From contig OZ025253.1 of the NCBI GenBank assembly GCA_964019135.1, positions 40,846,548 to 40,910,547 of the forward strand: a stretch of DNA of 64,000 nt, written 5' to 3'. This document shows positions 33,901 to 44,778 of the stretch, piece by piece (positions within the stretch are counted from its first letter, which is position 1; each line of letters starts with the position of its first letter). A model generated the notes under the pieces. It was not told the DNA's origin and did not search any database. It saw nothing but the letters and a program-made list of their open reading frames with translations. The stretch comes from Arenicola marina. Taxonomy: Eukaryota; Annelida; Polychaeta; Arenicolidae. A program made the position numbers and the translations under genes.

Positions 33901-36900
33901 AGGGCGTGGGCTGTGGCTCAGGGCGCGGGCTATGGCCCAGGGCGTGGGATGTGGCTCAGGGCGTGGGCTGTGGCTCAGGGCGTGGGCTGTGGCTCAGGGC
34001 GAGGGCTATAGCTCAGGGCGAGGGCAGTGGCTCAGGGCGAGGGCTGTGGCTCCTAGCGCGGGCTATGGCTCAGGGCGAGGGCTGTGGCTCAGGGCGAGGG
34101 TGTGACTCAGGGTGCGGGCTGTGGCTCCTAGCGCGGGCTATGGCTCAGGGCGCGGGCTATGGCTCAGGGCGTGGGCTGTGGCTCAGGGCGTGGGCTGTGG
34201 CTCAGGGCGAGGGCTGTGGCTCAGGGGGCGAGCTGTGGTTCAGGGCGTGGGCTATGGCACTGGGCGAGGGCTATGTCTCAGTGCGAGGGCTATGGCTCAG
34301 GGCGCGGGCTATGGTTCAGGGCGCGGGCTGTGACTCAGGGCGCGGGCTATGGCTCAGGGCGCGGGCTGAGGCTCAGGGCGTGGGCTGTGGCTCAGGGCGT
34401 GGGCTGTGGCTCAGGGCGTGGGCTGTGGCTCAGGGCGTTGGTTGTGGCTCAGGGCGCGGGCTGAGGCTCAGGGCGCGGGCTGAGGCTCAGGGCGTGGGCT
34501 ATGGCACTGGGCGAGGGCTATGTCTCAGTGCGAGGGCTATGGCTCAGGGCGCGGGCTATGGTTCAGGGCGCGGGCTGTGACTCAGGGCGCGGGCTATGGC
34601 TCAGGGCGCGGGCTGAGGCTCAGGGCGTGGGCTATGGCTCAGGGCGTGGGCTGTGGCTCAGGGCGTGGGCTGTGGCTCAGGGTAAAGGCTGTGGCTCAGG
34701 GCGTGGGCTATGGCTCAGGGCGAGGGTTGTGGCTCAGGGCGCGAGCTGTGGTTCAGGGCGTGGGCTATGGTTCAGGGCGCGGGCTATGGCTCAGGGACCG
34801 GGCTGTGGCTCCGGGCGCGTTCTATGGCCAAGGGCGTGTGCTATGGCTCCGGACGCGGGCTATGGCTCTGTATGCTGAACTAGTGTTCCAGGCTCCAGGC
34901 TCGGGCTGTGGCTCAGGGCGTGGGCTGTGGCTCAGGGCGCGGGCTATGGCTCAGGGCGCGGGCTATGGCTCAGGGCGTGGGCTGTGGCTCAGGGCGTGGG
35001 CTGTGGCTCAGGGCGTGGGTTTTGGCTCAGGGCGCGGGCTGTGGCTCTGGGCGAGGGCTGTGACTCAGGGCGTTGGTTGTGGCTCAGGGTGCGGGCTGTG
35101 GCTCATAGCGCGGGCTATGGCCCAGGGCGTGGGCAATGGCTCAGGGCGAGGGCTATGGCTCAGGGCGCGGGCTATGGCTCAGGGCGCGGGTTGTGGCTCA
35201 GGGTGTGGGCTGTGGTTCAGGGCGAGGGCTATGGCTAAGGGCACGGGCTATGGCTCAGGGCGCGGCCTATGGCCCAGGGCGTGGGCTATGGCTCAGGGCG
35301 AGGGCTGTGGCTCAGGGCGAGGGCTATGACTCAGGGTGCGGGCTGTGGCTGCTAGCGCGGGCTATGGCTCAGGGCGTGGGCTATGGCTCAAGGCGTGGGC
35401 TATGGCTCAGGGCGCGGGCTATGGCCCAGGGCGTGGGCAATGGCTCAGGGCGAGGGCTATGGCTCAGGGCGAGGGCTGTGGCTCAGGGCGAGAGCTGTGG
35501 CTCAGGGCGTGGGCTGTGGCTCAGGGCGCGGGCTATGGCCCAGGGCGTGGGACGTGGCTCAGGGCGTGGGCTGTGGCTCAGGGCGTGGGCTGTGGCTCAG
35601 GGCGAGGGCTATAGCTCAGGGCGAGGGCTGTGGCTCAGGGCGAGGGCTGTGGCTCCTAGCGCGGGCTATGGCTCAGGGCGAGGGCTGTGGCTCAGGGCGA
35701 GGGTGTGACTCAGGGTGCGGGCTGTGGCTCCTAGCGCGGGCTATGGCTCAGGGCGCGGGCTATGGCTCAGGGCGTGGGCTGTGGCTCAGGGCGTGGGCTG
35801 TGGCTCAGGGCGTGGGTTTTGGCTCAGGGCGCGGGCTGCGGCTCAGGGCGAGGGCTGTGGCTCAGGGCGTGGGCTGTGGCTCAGGGCGAGGGCTGTGGCT
35901 CAGGGCGCGAGCTATGTCTCAGGGCGAGGGCTATGGCTCAGGGCGCGGGCTATGGCTTAGGCCGTGGGCTATGGCTCCTGACGCGGGCTATGGCTCTGTA
36001 TGCTGGACTAGTGCTCTGGGCGCGGGGTATGGCTCCGGACGCGGGCTATGACTCAAGGCGCGGGCTATAGCTTAGGGCGTGGGCTACGGCTCCGGGTGAG
36101 GGCTATGGCTCAGGGCGCGGGCTATGGCTCAGGGCGCGGGGTATGGCTCAGGGCGTGGGCTATGGCTCCGGACGCGGGCTATGGCCAAGGGCGAGGGCTG
36201 TGGCTCAGGGCGTGGGCTATGGCTCAGGGCGTGGGCTGTGGCTCAGGGCGTGGGCTGTGGCTCAGGGTAAAGGCTGTGGCTCAGGGCGTGGGCTATGGCT
36301 CAGGGCGTGGGCTGTGGCTCAGGGCGCGAGCTGTGGTTCAGGGCGTGGGCTATGGCACTGGGCGAGGGCTATGTCTCAGTGCGAGGGCTATGGCTCAGGG
36401 CGCGGGCTATGGTTCAGGGCGCGGGCTGTGGCTCAGGGCGTGGGCTGAGGCTCAGGGCGCGGGCTGAGGCTCAGGGCGTGGGCTGTGGCTCAGGGCGTGG
36501 GCTGTGGCTCAGGGCGTGGGCTGTGGCTCTGAGCGAGGGCTATGTCAGTGCGAGGGCTATGGCTCAGGGCGCGGGCTATGGTTCAGGGCGTGGGCTATGG
36601 CTCAGTGCCCGGGCTGTGGCTCAGGGCGTGGGCTATGGCTCAGGGCGCGGGCTATGGCTCAGGGCGCGGGCTATGGCTCAGGGCGCGGGCTGAGGCTCAG
36701 GGCGTGGGCTGTGGCTCAGGGCGTGGGCTGAGGCTCAGGGCGTGGGCTGTGGCTCAGGGCGCGAGCTGTGGTTCAGGGCGTGAGCTATGGCTCTGAGCGA
36801 GGGCTATGTCAGTGCGAGGGCTATGGCTCAGGGCGCGGGCTATGGTTCAGGGCGTGGGCTATGGCTCAGTGCCCGGGCTGTGGCTCAGGGCGTGGGCTGA

Positions 36901-37853
36901 GGCTCAGGGCGTGGGCTGTGGCTCAGGGCGCGAGCTGTGGTTCAGGGCGTGGGCTTTGGCTCTGAGCGAGGGCTATGTCTCAGGGCGCGGGCTATGGTTC
37001 AGGGCGCGAGCTATGGCTCAGGGACTCAGGGACTGTGGCTCAGGGCCCACGCCCTGAGCCACAGCCCACGCCCTGAGCCTGAGCTGAGGCTCAGGGCGCG
37101 GGCTGAGGCTCAGGGCAAGGGCTGTGGCCCAGGGCGCGAGCTGTGGTTCAGGGCGTGGGCTATGGCTAAGGGCACGGGCTATGGCTCAGGGCGCGGGCTA
37201 TGGCCCAGGGCGTGGGCTATGGCTCAGGGCGAGGGCTATGGTTCAGGCGCGGGCTATGGCTCAGGGTAAAGGTTGTGGCTCAGGGCGTGGGCTATGGCTC
37301 AGGGCAAGGGCTGTGGCCCAGGGCGCGAGCTGTGGTTCAGGGCGTGGGCTATGGCACTGGGCGAGGGCTATGTCTCAGTGAGAGGGCTATGGCTCAGGGC
37401 GCGGGCTATGGTTCAGGGCGCGGGCTATGGCTCAGGGCGCGGGCTGAGGCTCAGGGCGCGGGCTGAGGCTCAGGGCGTGGGCTGTGGCTCAGGGCGTGGG
37501 CTGTGGCTCAGGGTAAAGGCTGTGGCTCAGGGCGTGAGCTATGGCTCAGGGCGAGGGCTGTGGCTCAGGGCGCGAGCTGTGGTTCAGGGCGTGGGCTATG
37601 GCTCAGGGCGCGGGCTATGGTTCAGGGCGTGGGCTATGGCTCAGGGCGCGGGCTGAGGCTCAGGGCGCGGGCTGAGGCTCAGGGCGTGGGCTGTGGCTCA
37701 GGGCGTGGGCTGAGGCTCAGGGCGCGGGCTGAGGCTCAGGGCGTGGGCTGTGGCTCAGGGCGTGGGCTGTGGCTCAGGGCGCGGGCTGAGGCTCAGGGCG
37801 TGGGCTGTGGCTCAGGGCGTGGGCTGTGGCTCAGGGCGTGGGCTGTGGCTCAG
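30903..37853 (+). repeat. 19-bp minisatellite, left block, about 365 units
   Basis: Unit GGGCTATGGCTCAGGGCGC with variants (CTGTGG, GGCGTG, GGCGAG). A divergent unit with TCTGTATGCTGGACTAGT and GTTCCAGGCTCC recurs as punctuation (31,203, 31,405, 31,926, 32,328, 33,777, 34,866, 35,996). Internal duplications are visible: 33,174-33,526 repeats at +938 bp, and 32,386-33,073 repeats at about +2,541 bp. Arginine/leucine- and glycine-rich open frames in this block are composition effects. Confidence 0.95.
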
Positions 37854-37890
37854 GGGCCAGTTTCACCTTCAACATAAGAGCTGGCCAAAG

Positions 37891-38345
37891 TCAAAGAATA
37901 GCCAAAACCAACATAACGAGCATACAACAAACATGCAACAGAAGGATAACATTGGACAGGAACACAACATAGCAGGACGGCTGTCTCACCAGCAACAACT
38001 GAAACAGTACAGCGAATGCGACCGCATCCTCGTTTTCGCTGGCAGAGATCCGTGCACTGAACGCATTGCACTGCTGAAGAAGAACGTTGAAATCCACGAC
38101 GTCCCAGGAGAGTGACTTGAGTTTGTCTTGGGACGCCGACTTGGAAGCAACCTGAGTCTGGAAGACTCTGGTGGCCACGTGAAGTCCTTCATCCAACTCC
38201 TTGGCATCCTCTTGTAGTTGGCTTCTAAACTTGCTGAGGTTTGCAGCGTATGCCATCTGGTCACCCTCTTTGGACAATGTGATGAGGAGTTTCTGGCGTT
38301 TCTCGTATCTCTCCCTCAGTCGTTCTAGTTCACCATCCCCAAGTC
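37891..38345 (-). pseudogene. Frame-shifted 3' continuation of the SANT-like gene
   Basis: Beyond the in-frame TAG, another minus frame carries clearly protein-like, highly helical sequence for about 145 codons (GELERLRERYEKRQKLLITL, then LSKFRSQLQEDAKELDEGLH and SWDVVDFNVLLQQCNAFSAR). The frames can be connected by a one-base length difference in the G4 run at 38,337-38,340, so a homopolymer error or a recent frameshift is likely. The last ~28 residues are strongly hydrophobic (CYVVFLSNVILLLHVCCMLV), which could be a membrane anchor or simply translated non-coding DNA. The stop at 37,891 is only 37 bp from the element's left end. Confidence 0.55.
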
Positions 38346-41300
38346 TTCATCCCCATTCCACACACCTTTCTGGGTCTCCTGTAGGCCAGATTTAAGGTCC
38401 GTCGCATCCGCACATATCCAAAAGCGCCCTTCCGGATTTGCAGTTCGCAATGTCTTCAGGATTGACATCTACAAGGGCATATTGAGTCACAACATTCCCC
38501 AAATCCATTTACACAATACAGCGAGCCATAAAGACCAGACTGCATCGCAAATAAATCAGAGGAAGATATTATGTCTTCTTCGCACTATGTATGAAATATA
38601 TATCTTCACTAAAACACTGTGGAGATCCCGCATGTCGTTACTAGCGATAGAGCACAGCCGAGAGACAAACACACAACCGAGAGACTACGAGACCGACGAC
38701 AACGGAAGTGTCGTGCTTTTAACACAAAGTCAAAAGCATTGAAACAATTGCATCCCAAAATGCAAGAATATACGTACTAACAACATACGTGAGATACAAA
38801 CTGCGACTAATTAGTGAAATTTATCACCTGAACAACCGGCTCGGTTGAGACTGGAAGATCATCTTTCGCCAGGGATTTGTTTAACGTCTGCAAGCTGACG
38901 CTGGCAACATTTACGCGAGCCTCCAGGGGCCTCCCGAAGGTTTCTTGGGGTTGCCCACTCCACATAGGCCCACGAAGTATGCGAAATTGACGACTGTACA
39001 GTTCAGATGACATGGTCTCGAGCCAAGTCATGAAGTCACTTGGCATCTCGATCTGAAAAAGACATAGTAACTTGTATGCAGGAAGATATTGCAATTAAGA
39101 TTAGGGTGCTGGCCATTAAGGGTTACAAAAGTCACACCAGCGACGATGGCATAAATATTACCAGGTGTTCATTAAATTTTAACAACATCTATAATTATGA
39201 TATTACATTTTTATTTCTGATTTCTATTAAATTCATACTTTCTTTCTACATGAAGATGGCGCAGGCGCAAGACGCCAAGATAGTTGTTCATCTAATACAT
39301 GTATGTATATCATATATATATAGTAATAATATAATATAATCATAGATTATTTATATAATGATACATATTTGTCACAATTCGTCCGGAATAACAAGAAAAT
39401 CAATTCAAAGTAAATATAACATACGCATGCATAAACACAGACATGGCCACAGAAGGGCTCGAACCATCGATCCACGTGCCGTTAGGCTCTCAGGTGGCCA
39501 GGGCACTCAATACGAGCGCTCTAGCCCACTGAGCTATCGCGCCGGCCCCTGTAATACGTTGTCAATGTATTCAATGAATGAATGATTAAGGTAGTAACAA
39601 AAACTAGTGGGGAAAAATGCAACCAAACTCTAATACAATAATGAAATGCAACACAAATCCGGAACTCCTGGACATCTGGCACTAGTACCTGACAGATATG
39701 AGTAGACGAGAAGAACTCTATCTGATACTGGATGAGGCCAAATGGCATCCGCTCTAGGGGCATCAGAGAAGTTTCTGACCCTGGTCTCTTGGCACCAATG
39801 CAGTGAGCAAACTTGCTCACTAGATATGGATTCTTTCCAACCTGTTTCAAAGCTAACATGGCTTCGAGTGACATGGATGCATATTTAGGTAAATTTCCAA
39901 AACCATGGAGCCCGAATGAAGTGTGGAGAATTTTGTCTAAGAGGGGTATGACAAGGTTCAACTGCGTCATTTTGTCAGTGGGAAAGAAAGCAAATAATTT
40001 GATTATGAAGGAAGCAAGCTCGTCCGAAAGCAGATGCGAAAGACTATCTAGAAGGGCCTGAATTATGGTTTCTTTTGGCAGCACCTTGAGTACATGATGA
40101 AACAAATTGGCTAGTTCTTTGGGGCTAAGGCTGTTTGGATTGGAGGGTTTTGAGGCCGGACTTGAACCGCCACAACTACTACCATCCAGGTAGCTCTCCA
40201 CCGTCACACCCAAGGCATCCTCTGCTTCATTGACAGATGCATATAGCGCCCGTAGCTTTCCGACTTTGGAACGCACAGCACTGGCTGGGAGTAAAATAAG
40301 TACACAAAATATGTGACATCACGTTGTGGCGCATTGGCAATTAGTATGAATTGGCCACCTAATTACAACAAAAACAATAATATGGAACACATATAGGTAT
40401 GTTTAAGAATCCCTCTTCATTTGATACGAAACGCCTTTTCCAGTCACAAGTCCATTTCATCAGCTAGACTAAATAACTTAGACTAGATTAGTAGGAATGT
40501 AACCTCAGCAAATCACACATTTTTCATAAAATTTAGTTCAATTAAGACGTCATGGTGAATTAATTATATGCTTAACAAAAGACAACACCACCTGACATAA
40601 TTACGTGGTCATTTTTAACTTCTTCAAACTGTGAGAGACATGTTTCATACATTGGCTTTCAAGGGAGCTGGGTGATGCCGGCTATCATAAGGATATATAC
40701 TGCAAAATCATACCTAGTCCGCGACTGGAACCATATTGGAGCGGACTGCGTTACATCTATCATGTCTATGGAACAATGTCATACCTTGCCTGCATGTCTT
40801 AGCGCCAGAAGCTTGCTGAACTTCGCCAGCAATCCGGCTCCAAAATGTCTGATCCTTGTATGAGGGCCAATCAGGCTGATCAGGGTTCTCCATCTTGCCA
40901 AGGGCCAAAGCTTGCACGAGGCAACAAACTTCTTTGTGGGACCATGGCGTATTCTTTGTCTTTCCCCTCTGGGAGACCGGAGACTGAGGCAATCGGATGG
41001 GTGAGAAGGCTCTCCTCAATATTCTTCTTGCAGCCTGAAAATTTAACAAACTTTTATGGCCGGTCAGAGACAATGGTATATACAGTGACATATGTTGACA
41101 GATGTGCATCAGATAGCTGGATCGGTAATGTTATCATAGTAGAATTTTTTTTCTCACTAAATTGGATAATTCCTAGTGTTCTGAAAGGAGATTACAGTAA
41201 AGTCATGTTGTCAAAAAAATCAAAAATCTTATAATGCTTATTTTTTAAAAGAGGCTATAGACTCACATGTTAATTACCTACCCAGCATATATGCTTACCC

Positions 41301-41391
41301 GCTTTGCCTTATATATAGGCGTGGAAGTAACCGAAAATGTTCTCTTGCGAGGTAATGCAGTCTTTGAGGTGGATGCTCCATTGCTATCCAT
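38325..41391 (-). CDS. Five-exon SANT/Myb-like DNA-binding protein gene
   Basis: Minus-strand exons are 41391-41299 (from ATG), 41034-40785, 40284-39689, 39052-38828 and 38468 onward. All introns are GT...AG and phases match (0, 1, 0, 0), which strongly supports a real gene. An acceptor at 41398-41397 implies a 5' untranslated exon upstream. The spliced product is 435 residues to the first stop at 38325. Exon 1 ends with a basic stretch (PRKR) that may be a nuclear signal. Residues 60-125 form a SANT/trihelix-like domain: NTPWSHKEVCCLVQALALG, then QTFWSRIAGEVQQASGAK, then CRQASAVRSKVGKLR. Residues 160-310 are a helical region I do not recognise (NLFHHVLKVLPKETIIQALL onwards). In Harbinger elements such a protein recruits the transposase to DNA; that role is inferred from context. 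A host gene captured or hit by repeats is the alternative. Confidence 0.7.
39440..39550 (-). mobile_element. tRNA-derived SINE head in intron 3
   Basis: On the minus strand GCGCGATAGCTCAGTGGGC holds a near-perfect pol III A box (39,536-39,525) and GGTTCGAGCCC a B box (about 39,466-39,456), roughly 65 nt apart. The cloverleaf is not clean and the DNA sits in an intron between exons 3 and 4, so a SINE is more likely than a working tRNA gene. The 3' tail boundary is not clear. Confidence 0.7.
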
Positions 41392-41396
41392 GATAA

Positions 41397-43213
41397 CTGG
41401 AAAATAAGAACATCATGTAAAATGTAAAATGTAGTTCAGGGAAGAAATAGACAAGTACACTGGCCCTATACTACCCAATGGTAGCTAGGTGTTTGGAATG
41501 GAATGGTTTGGAATTGTTCGGTGTTTGGAATGGAATGGTTTGGCTTACTGTTGCAGAAATAAGCCATGAAAAAAATTAGATATGTTATAGATATTGGAAT
41601 ATATATTATATGATAGATTAATTGTCCACTTTTCCCCCTGATATTTTGTTCTTGCGTGATCAAAGAAGTGTTTCACAATATTGTTTTACAGTTACTGGTA
41701 CATTATTACCACATTATTTTGGCTCATTTAAATTTGATACATCCAATGAACATATATAGCCCTTCCATGAACACAAATTATAAAGACAAGAATTAACACA
41801 ATGAGTTCACTCAAATAGAATTTCACCTTTAATTATCAACTAAAAAATATATTTAGCAATTCAACTTGAATGACATGTACTGTAATTAAATCTAGATATA
41901 ATTTACTGGATCTAGACATTTAATGAATGTCACTGGATATGGACATAGTTCATTTACAACATGATCAAATATCTTTTTCTAATTACCCACAGTTCGCTCT
42001 ATAAGATACCACATTTAATTTGCATGGTTACACTTACAGAAGAGAATAGCCTAAACATGTCAACCATAATGATTGTAAAGGGAAAAGCCCCTTGCCTTGG
42101 GTAGATTGGCAAAAGATAAGATAGAGTTAAATTATCCTGTCAGTCAATTTGTCTTCTTCATAATGGCTTTATACTCTAGCTACCGCTGGATGTGTAAATC
42201 TAACTATGTAAACATGTTATAAACGACAATATAGCTCCTACAAATATAGATCTAAGACTTATATATACTTACTCCCTTACTATATAGATCACTGTGTGTA
42301 AGCTAGTGTAACTGTAACTTGTAAGTGTGACACTGCATTAGCCTTTTTTAGGCATACATATTTCGCAGATCTAGTTAATCCGGTTCATTCATTAACCTGG
42401 AACTTGACAGGTGATAACGTTAGATTCAATACCATGAATCTGATTAGCTTTGTCCTACAAAACGCTGACACGTAGCCGTAGGCATACCTGCTTATCAGAA
42501 GGCGTTTTTGTTGACAAAGTTAAGCAGGGGCAAGCCACAGGCACCGTGAAGGGGGGAGGCCGTGGCGGGGGGGGGGGGGTAGGGGGCCCCACAACGTGTG
42601 TTTAGGGCGTTGTGGGGCCCCCTACCCCCCCCCCCTCCACTGATTTACTGTGCCTGTGGCAGTGTGGGGCAAGCCATATATGACAGTATGAGATTGACAT
42701 CAATGGCAATGGCCAAAGCATATCATCAGATCATATGATGATTAAGCCTATGACTAGCAGACTAGCTGTGATCTCTCCAGCGTTAGAATGCTATAGCCTA
42801 GCCTATGACATGTCGATAAAAGACGATATGACCACTATCCTGGCTTGACATGACAACATCGATCGATCCACAAGCCAAGTGACACAACGAACGAGAACGT
42901 CAAGCGTAGCTTGAGGAGGAGACGAAAATCTGGGGTTAAGTCCAACTGGAATATATATATATATAGTGCCGACTATGTACATGCATTGCTGACAGAGTAT
43001 AGGCCGAAATGTCCGCGCGCCGTCAGTCATTTGGCGTATCGAAGCTTTATAATGGGATCGGCCATGTTAAATGTCTTTGTTTTTTTGCGTGCAAAGCACT
43101 CGTCTGATTTGAAAGGCATTTGGCACACATGATGTCAGTAATATTGATACCTATTCCACGACATAAAGGATGTCTATCTGCATTTATTTAGGCACAGCGA
43201 TTTTTCTCCATTT
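41397..43213. other. AT-rich DNA, probable 5' intron of the SANT-like gene
   Basis: Unique AT-rich sequence with no recognisable exon. A 31-bp word containing TTTGGAATGGAATGGTTTGG occurs twice at about 41,490 and 41,521. No DDE transposase-like frame was found here on either strand. Confidence 0.4.
42527..42675. mobile_element. Foldback element with long G/C stem and 10-bp flanking repeat
   Basis: The stem arms end CCCCACAACG (42,596) and begin CGTTGTGGGG (42,608), with G-rich and C-rich tracts continuing the pairing for about 28-30 bp. An outer pair GCCACAGGCAC / GTGCCTGTGGC closes it. GGGGCAAGCC occurs at 42,527 and again at 42,666, which could be a 9-10-bp target duplication. This looks like a small foldback or MULE-type MITE. 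Confidence 0.6.
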
Positions 43214-44245
43214 TTATTCAGGTCAAATTTAACCATCCAATAGCTCGAAACCTATAAATGTGAGGTGAAATCTGAGACCACATTTCTTTTGTGCCTCTCT
43301 CAGAAGAATACCGTGAGACAACCCGCGGATCTCTGGAGCCAATATTAACGGAGCTACGAAGAAAAACAAAATTCGTGACCTTGACCTTGTTGTGACCTTG
43401 ACCTTGGAAGAGTGACCTTGATCAATATAGTGCTTTGGCCCAAATACTAATGTCATGTCTCACGCAAGGTGTCGTTTGTCTGACATGTCCCCTTCATGGA
43501 GAAATTGGGGAGCCCATTTTCCCACCAAAATGCTCCCGTAGGGTCCTATGTTAAACTTTGGGAATTTTTAGCAGGAAAACTATTTGGGCGATTTGCATAA
43601 ATAAAAGACGATATAGAAGGTACTAATGGGCCCAATACGTGAAATAATTGGCAGCGTAATTAAATGGAAACTGCGAATGTTATAGCGATTTTTCCGTTTT
43701 TTGGTCCTATCTTTCAATGGTTAAGCGAAATTCGAAAAATTCCTGCGACCTTGACCTTTGACCTACACGGCCCATCTACAAAGTTGGCCTGACGGTGGGC
43801 TGTGGCATTGTCTGTGCAGAAGGCGGAGTCGATATCTGAAACTTTATAAAAAAAAAAAAAAAATCCAAAATTTGCAATTTTCAAGAGGCTGTGACGCGAA
43901 AACTTTTCACCATACGTCAAATCTGATGTCAGTGGCGCGAAAGAGTTTGAGGAGCTGAGTATTTTGACACTAGTTGCGGCTCTCTAACTGCAATATTAAG
44001 AGAGCTAGAGCGAAAATGTGTTTTGGACGTATGACGTCATCGTGACCTTGACCTTTGAGTTATATTGCCCATTCACGAACTTGACCTGTCGATTGGCTGT
44101 CGGAATGTTTTGGTAAAAGAAGAGAACGATATCTTTAGGTATTCGACAGATAATGCGTCTACAGACAGACAGACAGACAGACACACAGACAGACAGACAG
44201 ACAAACCGAACACACCGACATAAGACGAAAATCGTAGATTTTCAT
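43214..44245. repeat. GACCTTGACC-rich dispersed-type repeat
   Basis: Clusters of TGACCTTGACCTT at 43,378-43,425, 43,745-43,764 and 44,041-44,058 sit in conserved-looking surroundings, with an A15 run at 43,847 and a terminal (ACAG)n tract. The layout resembles an unclassified interspersed element, but only one copy is in the window. Confidence 0.4.
44162..44204 (+). repeat. (ACAG)n microsatellite
   Basis: About ten tetranucleotide units with one interruption. Confidence 0.95.
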
Positions 44246-44778
44246 CTTAATAAAGACCGCGAAACTTCCTTAAAAATAAACCAAGACGACGACTGACACA
44301 TCACAGCGTTAACCGATGGCTTATTTGCAAAAATCGGCTGAATATTGATCACAAAATTCGGCTCATACCTCAATACATCATGGGGATCTTTGGGGATCTT
44401 TGAACATTTTGTGCAGACGACATCTGAACCTTGAATTGGGTACATGTCGGATGTTGTTCTTGCCTCTTTTTGGTAAAAATTTGCATATTCAAAGTTTGTC
44501 AACAGACACGTGAGGTCGGATTACTTTTTTGTGAAGCCGTTTTGCACCAATAATAATATTTTTTTCTAATGTCTCAAATTCGATGTTTTTCAATGCCAAA
44601 TTTGTAAAGACTCTTCAACTGTGTATGCATATCATCATTCTTATCATTTAAGCAAAGTAAATGGCAAATAAATCAATTTCTTTTCAGTGATTTTCTCCAA
44701 AATATGGCGCGAAAATTACACGTGTGCATGCCGGCATGTAAACATTTTGCACACGGCACGCCTTGCGATCCTCCTTAA
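44246..44778. other. Unique AT-rich DNA
   Basis: No gene or repeat recognised between the GACCTTGACC repeat and the terminal inverted-repeat block. Confidence 0.35.

Noticed and set aside
31012-37877. Many Gly/Arg/Leu-rich plus-strand frames (MAQGVGYGSGRGL type)
   Set aside because: They overlap in all frames within a 19-bp array and end at random variant units.
39440-39550. Functional tRNA gene
   Set aside because: The A and B boxes are good, but the spacing and arms do not give a clean cloverleaf and the site is intronic.
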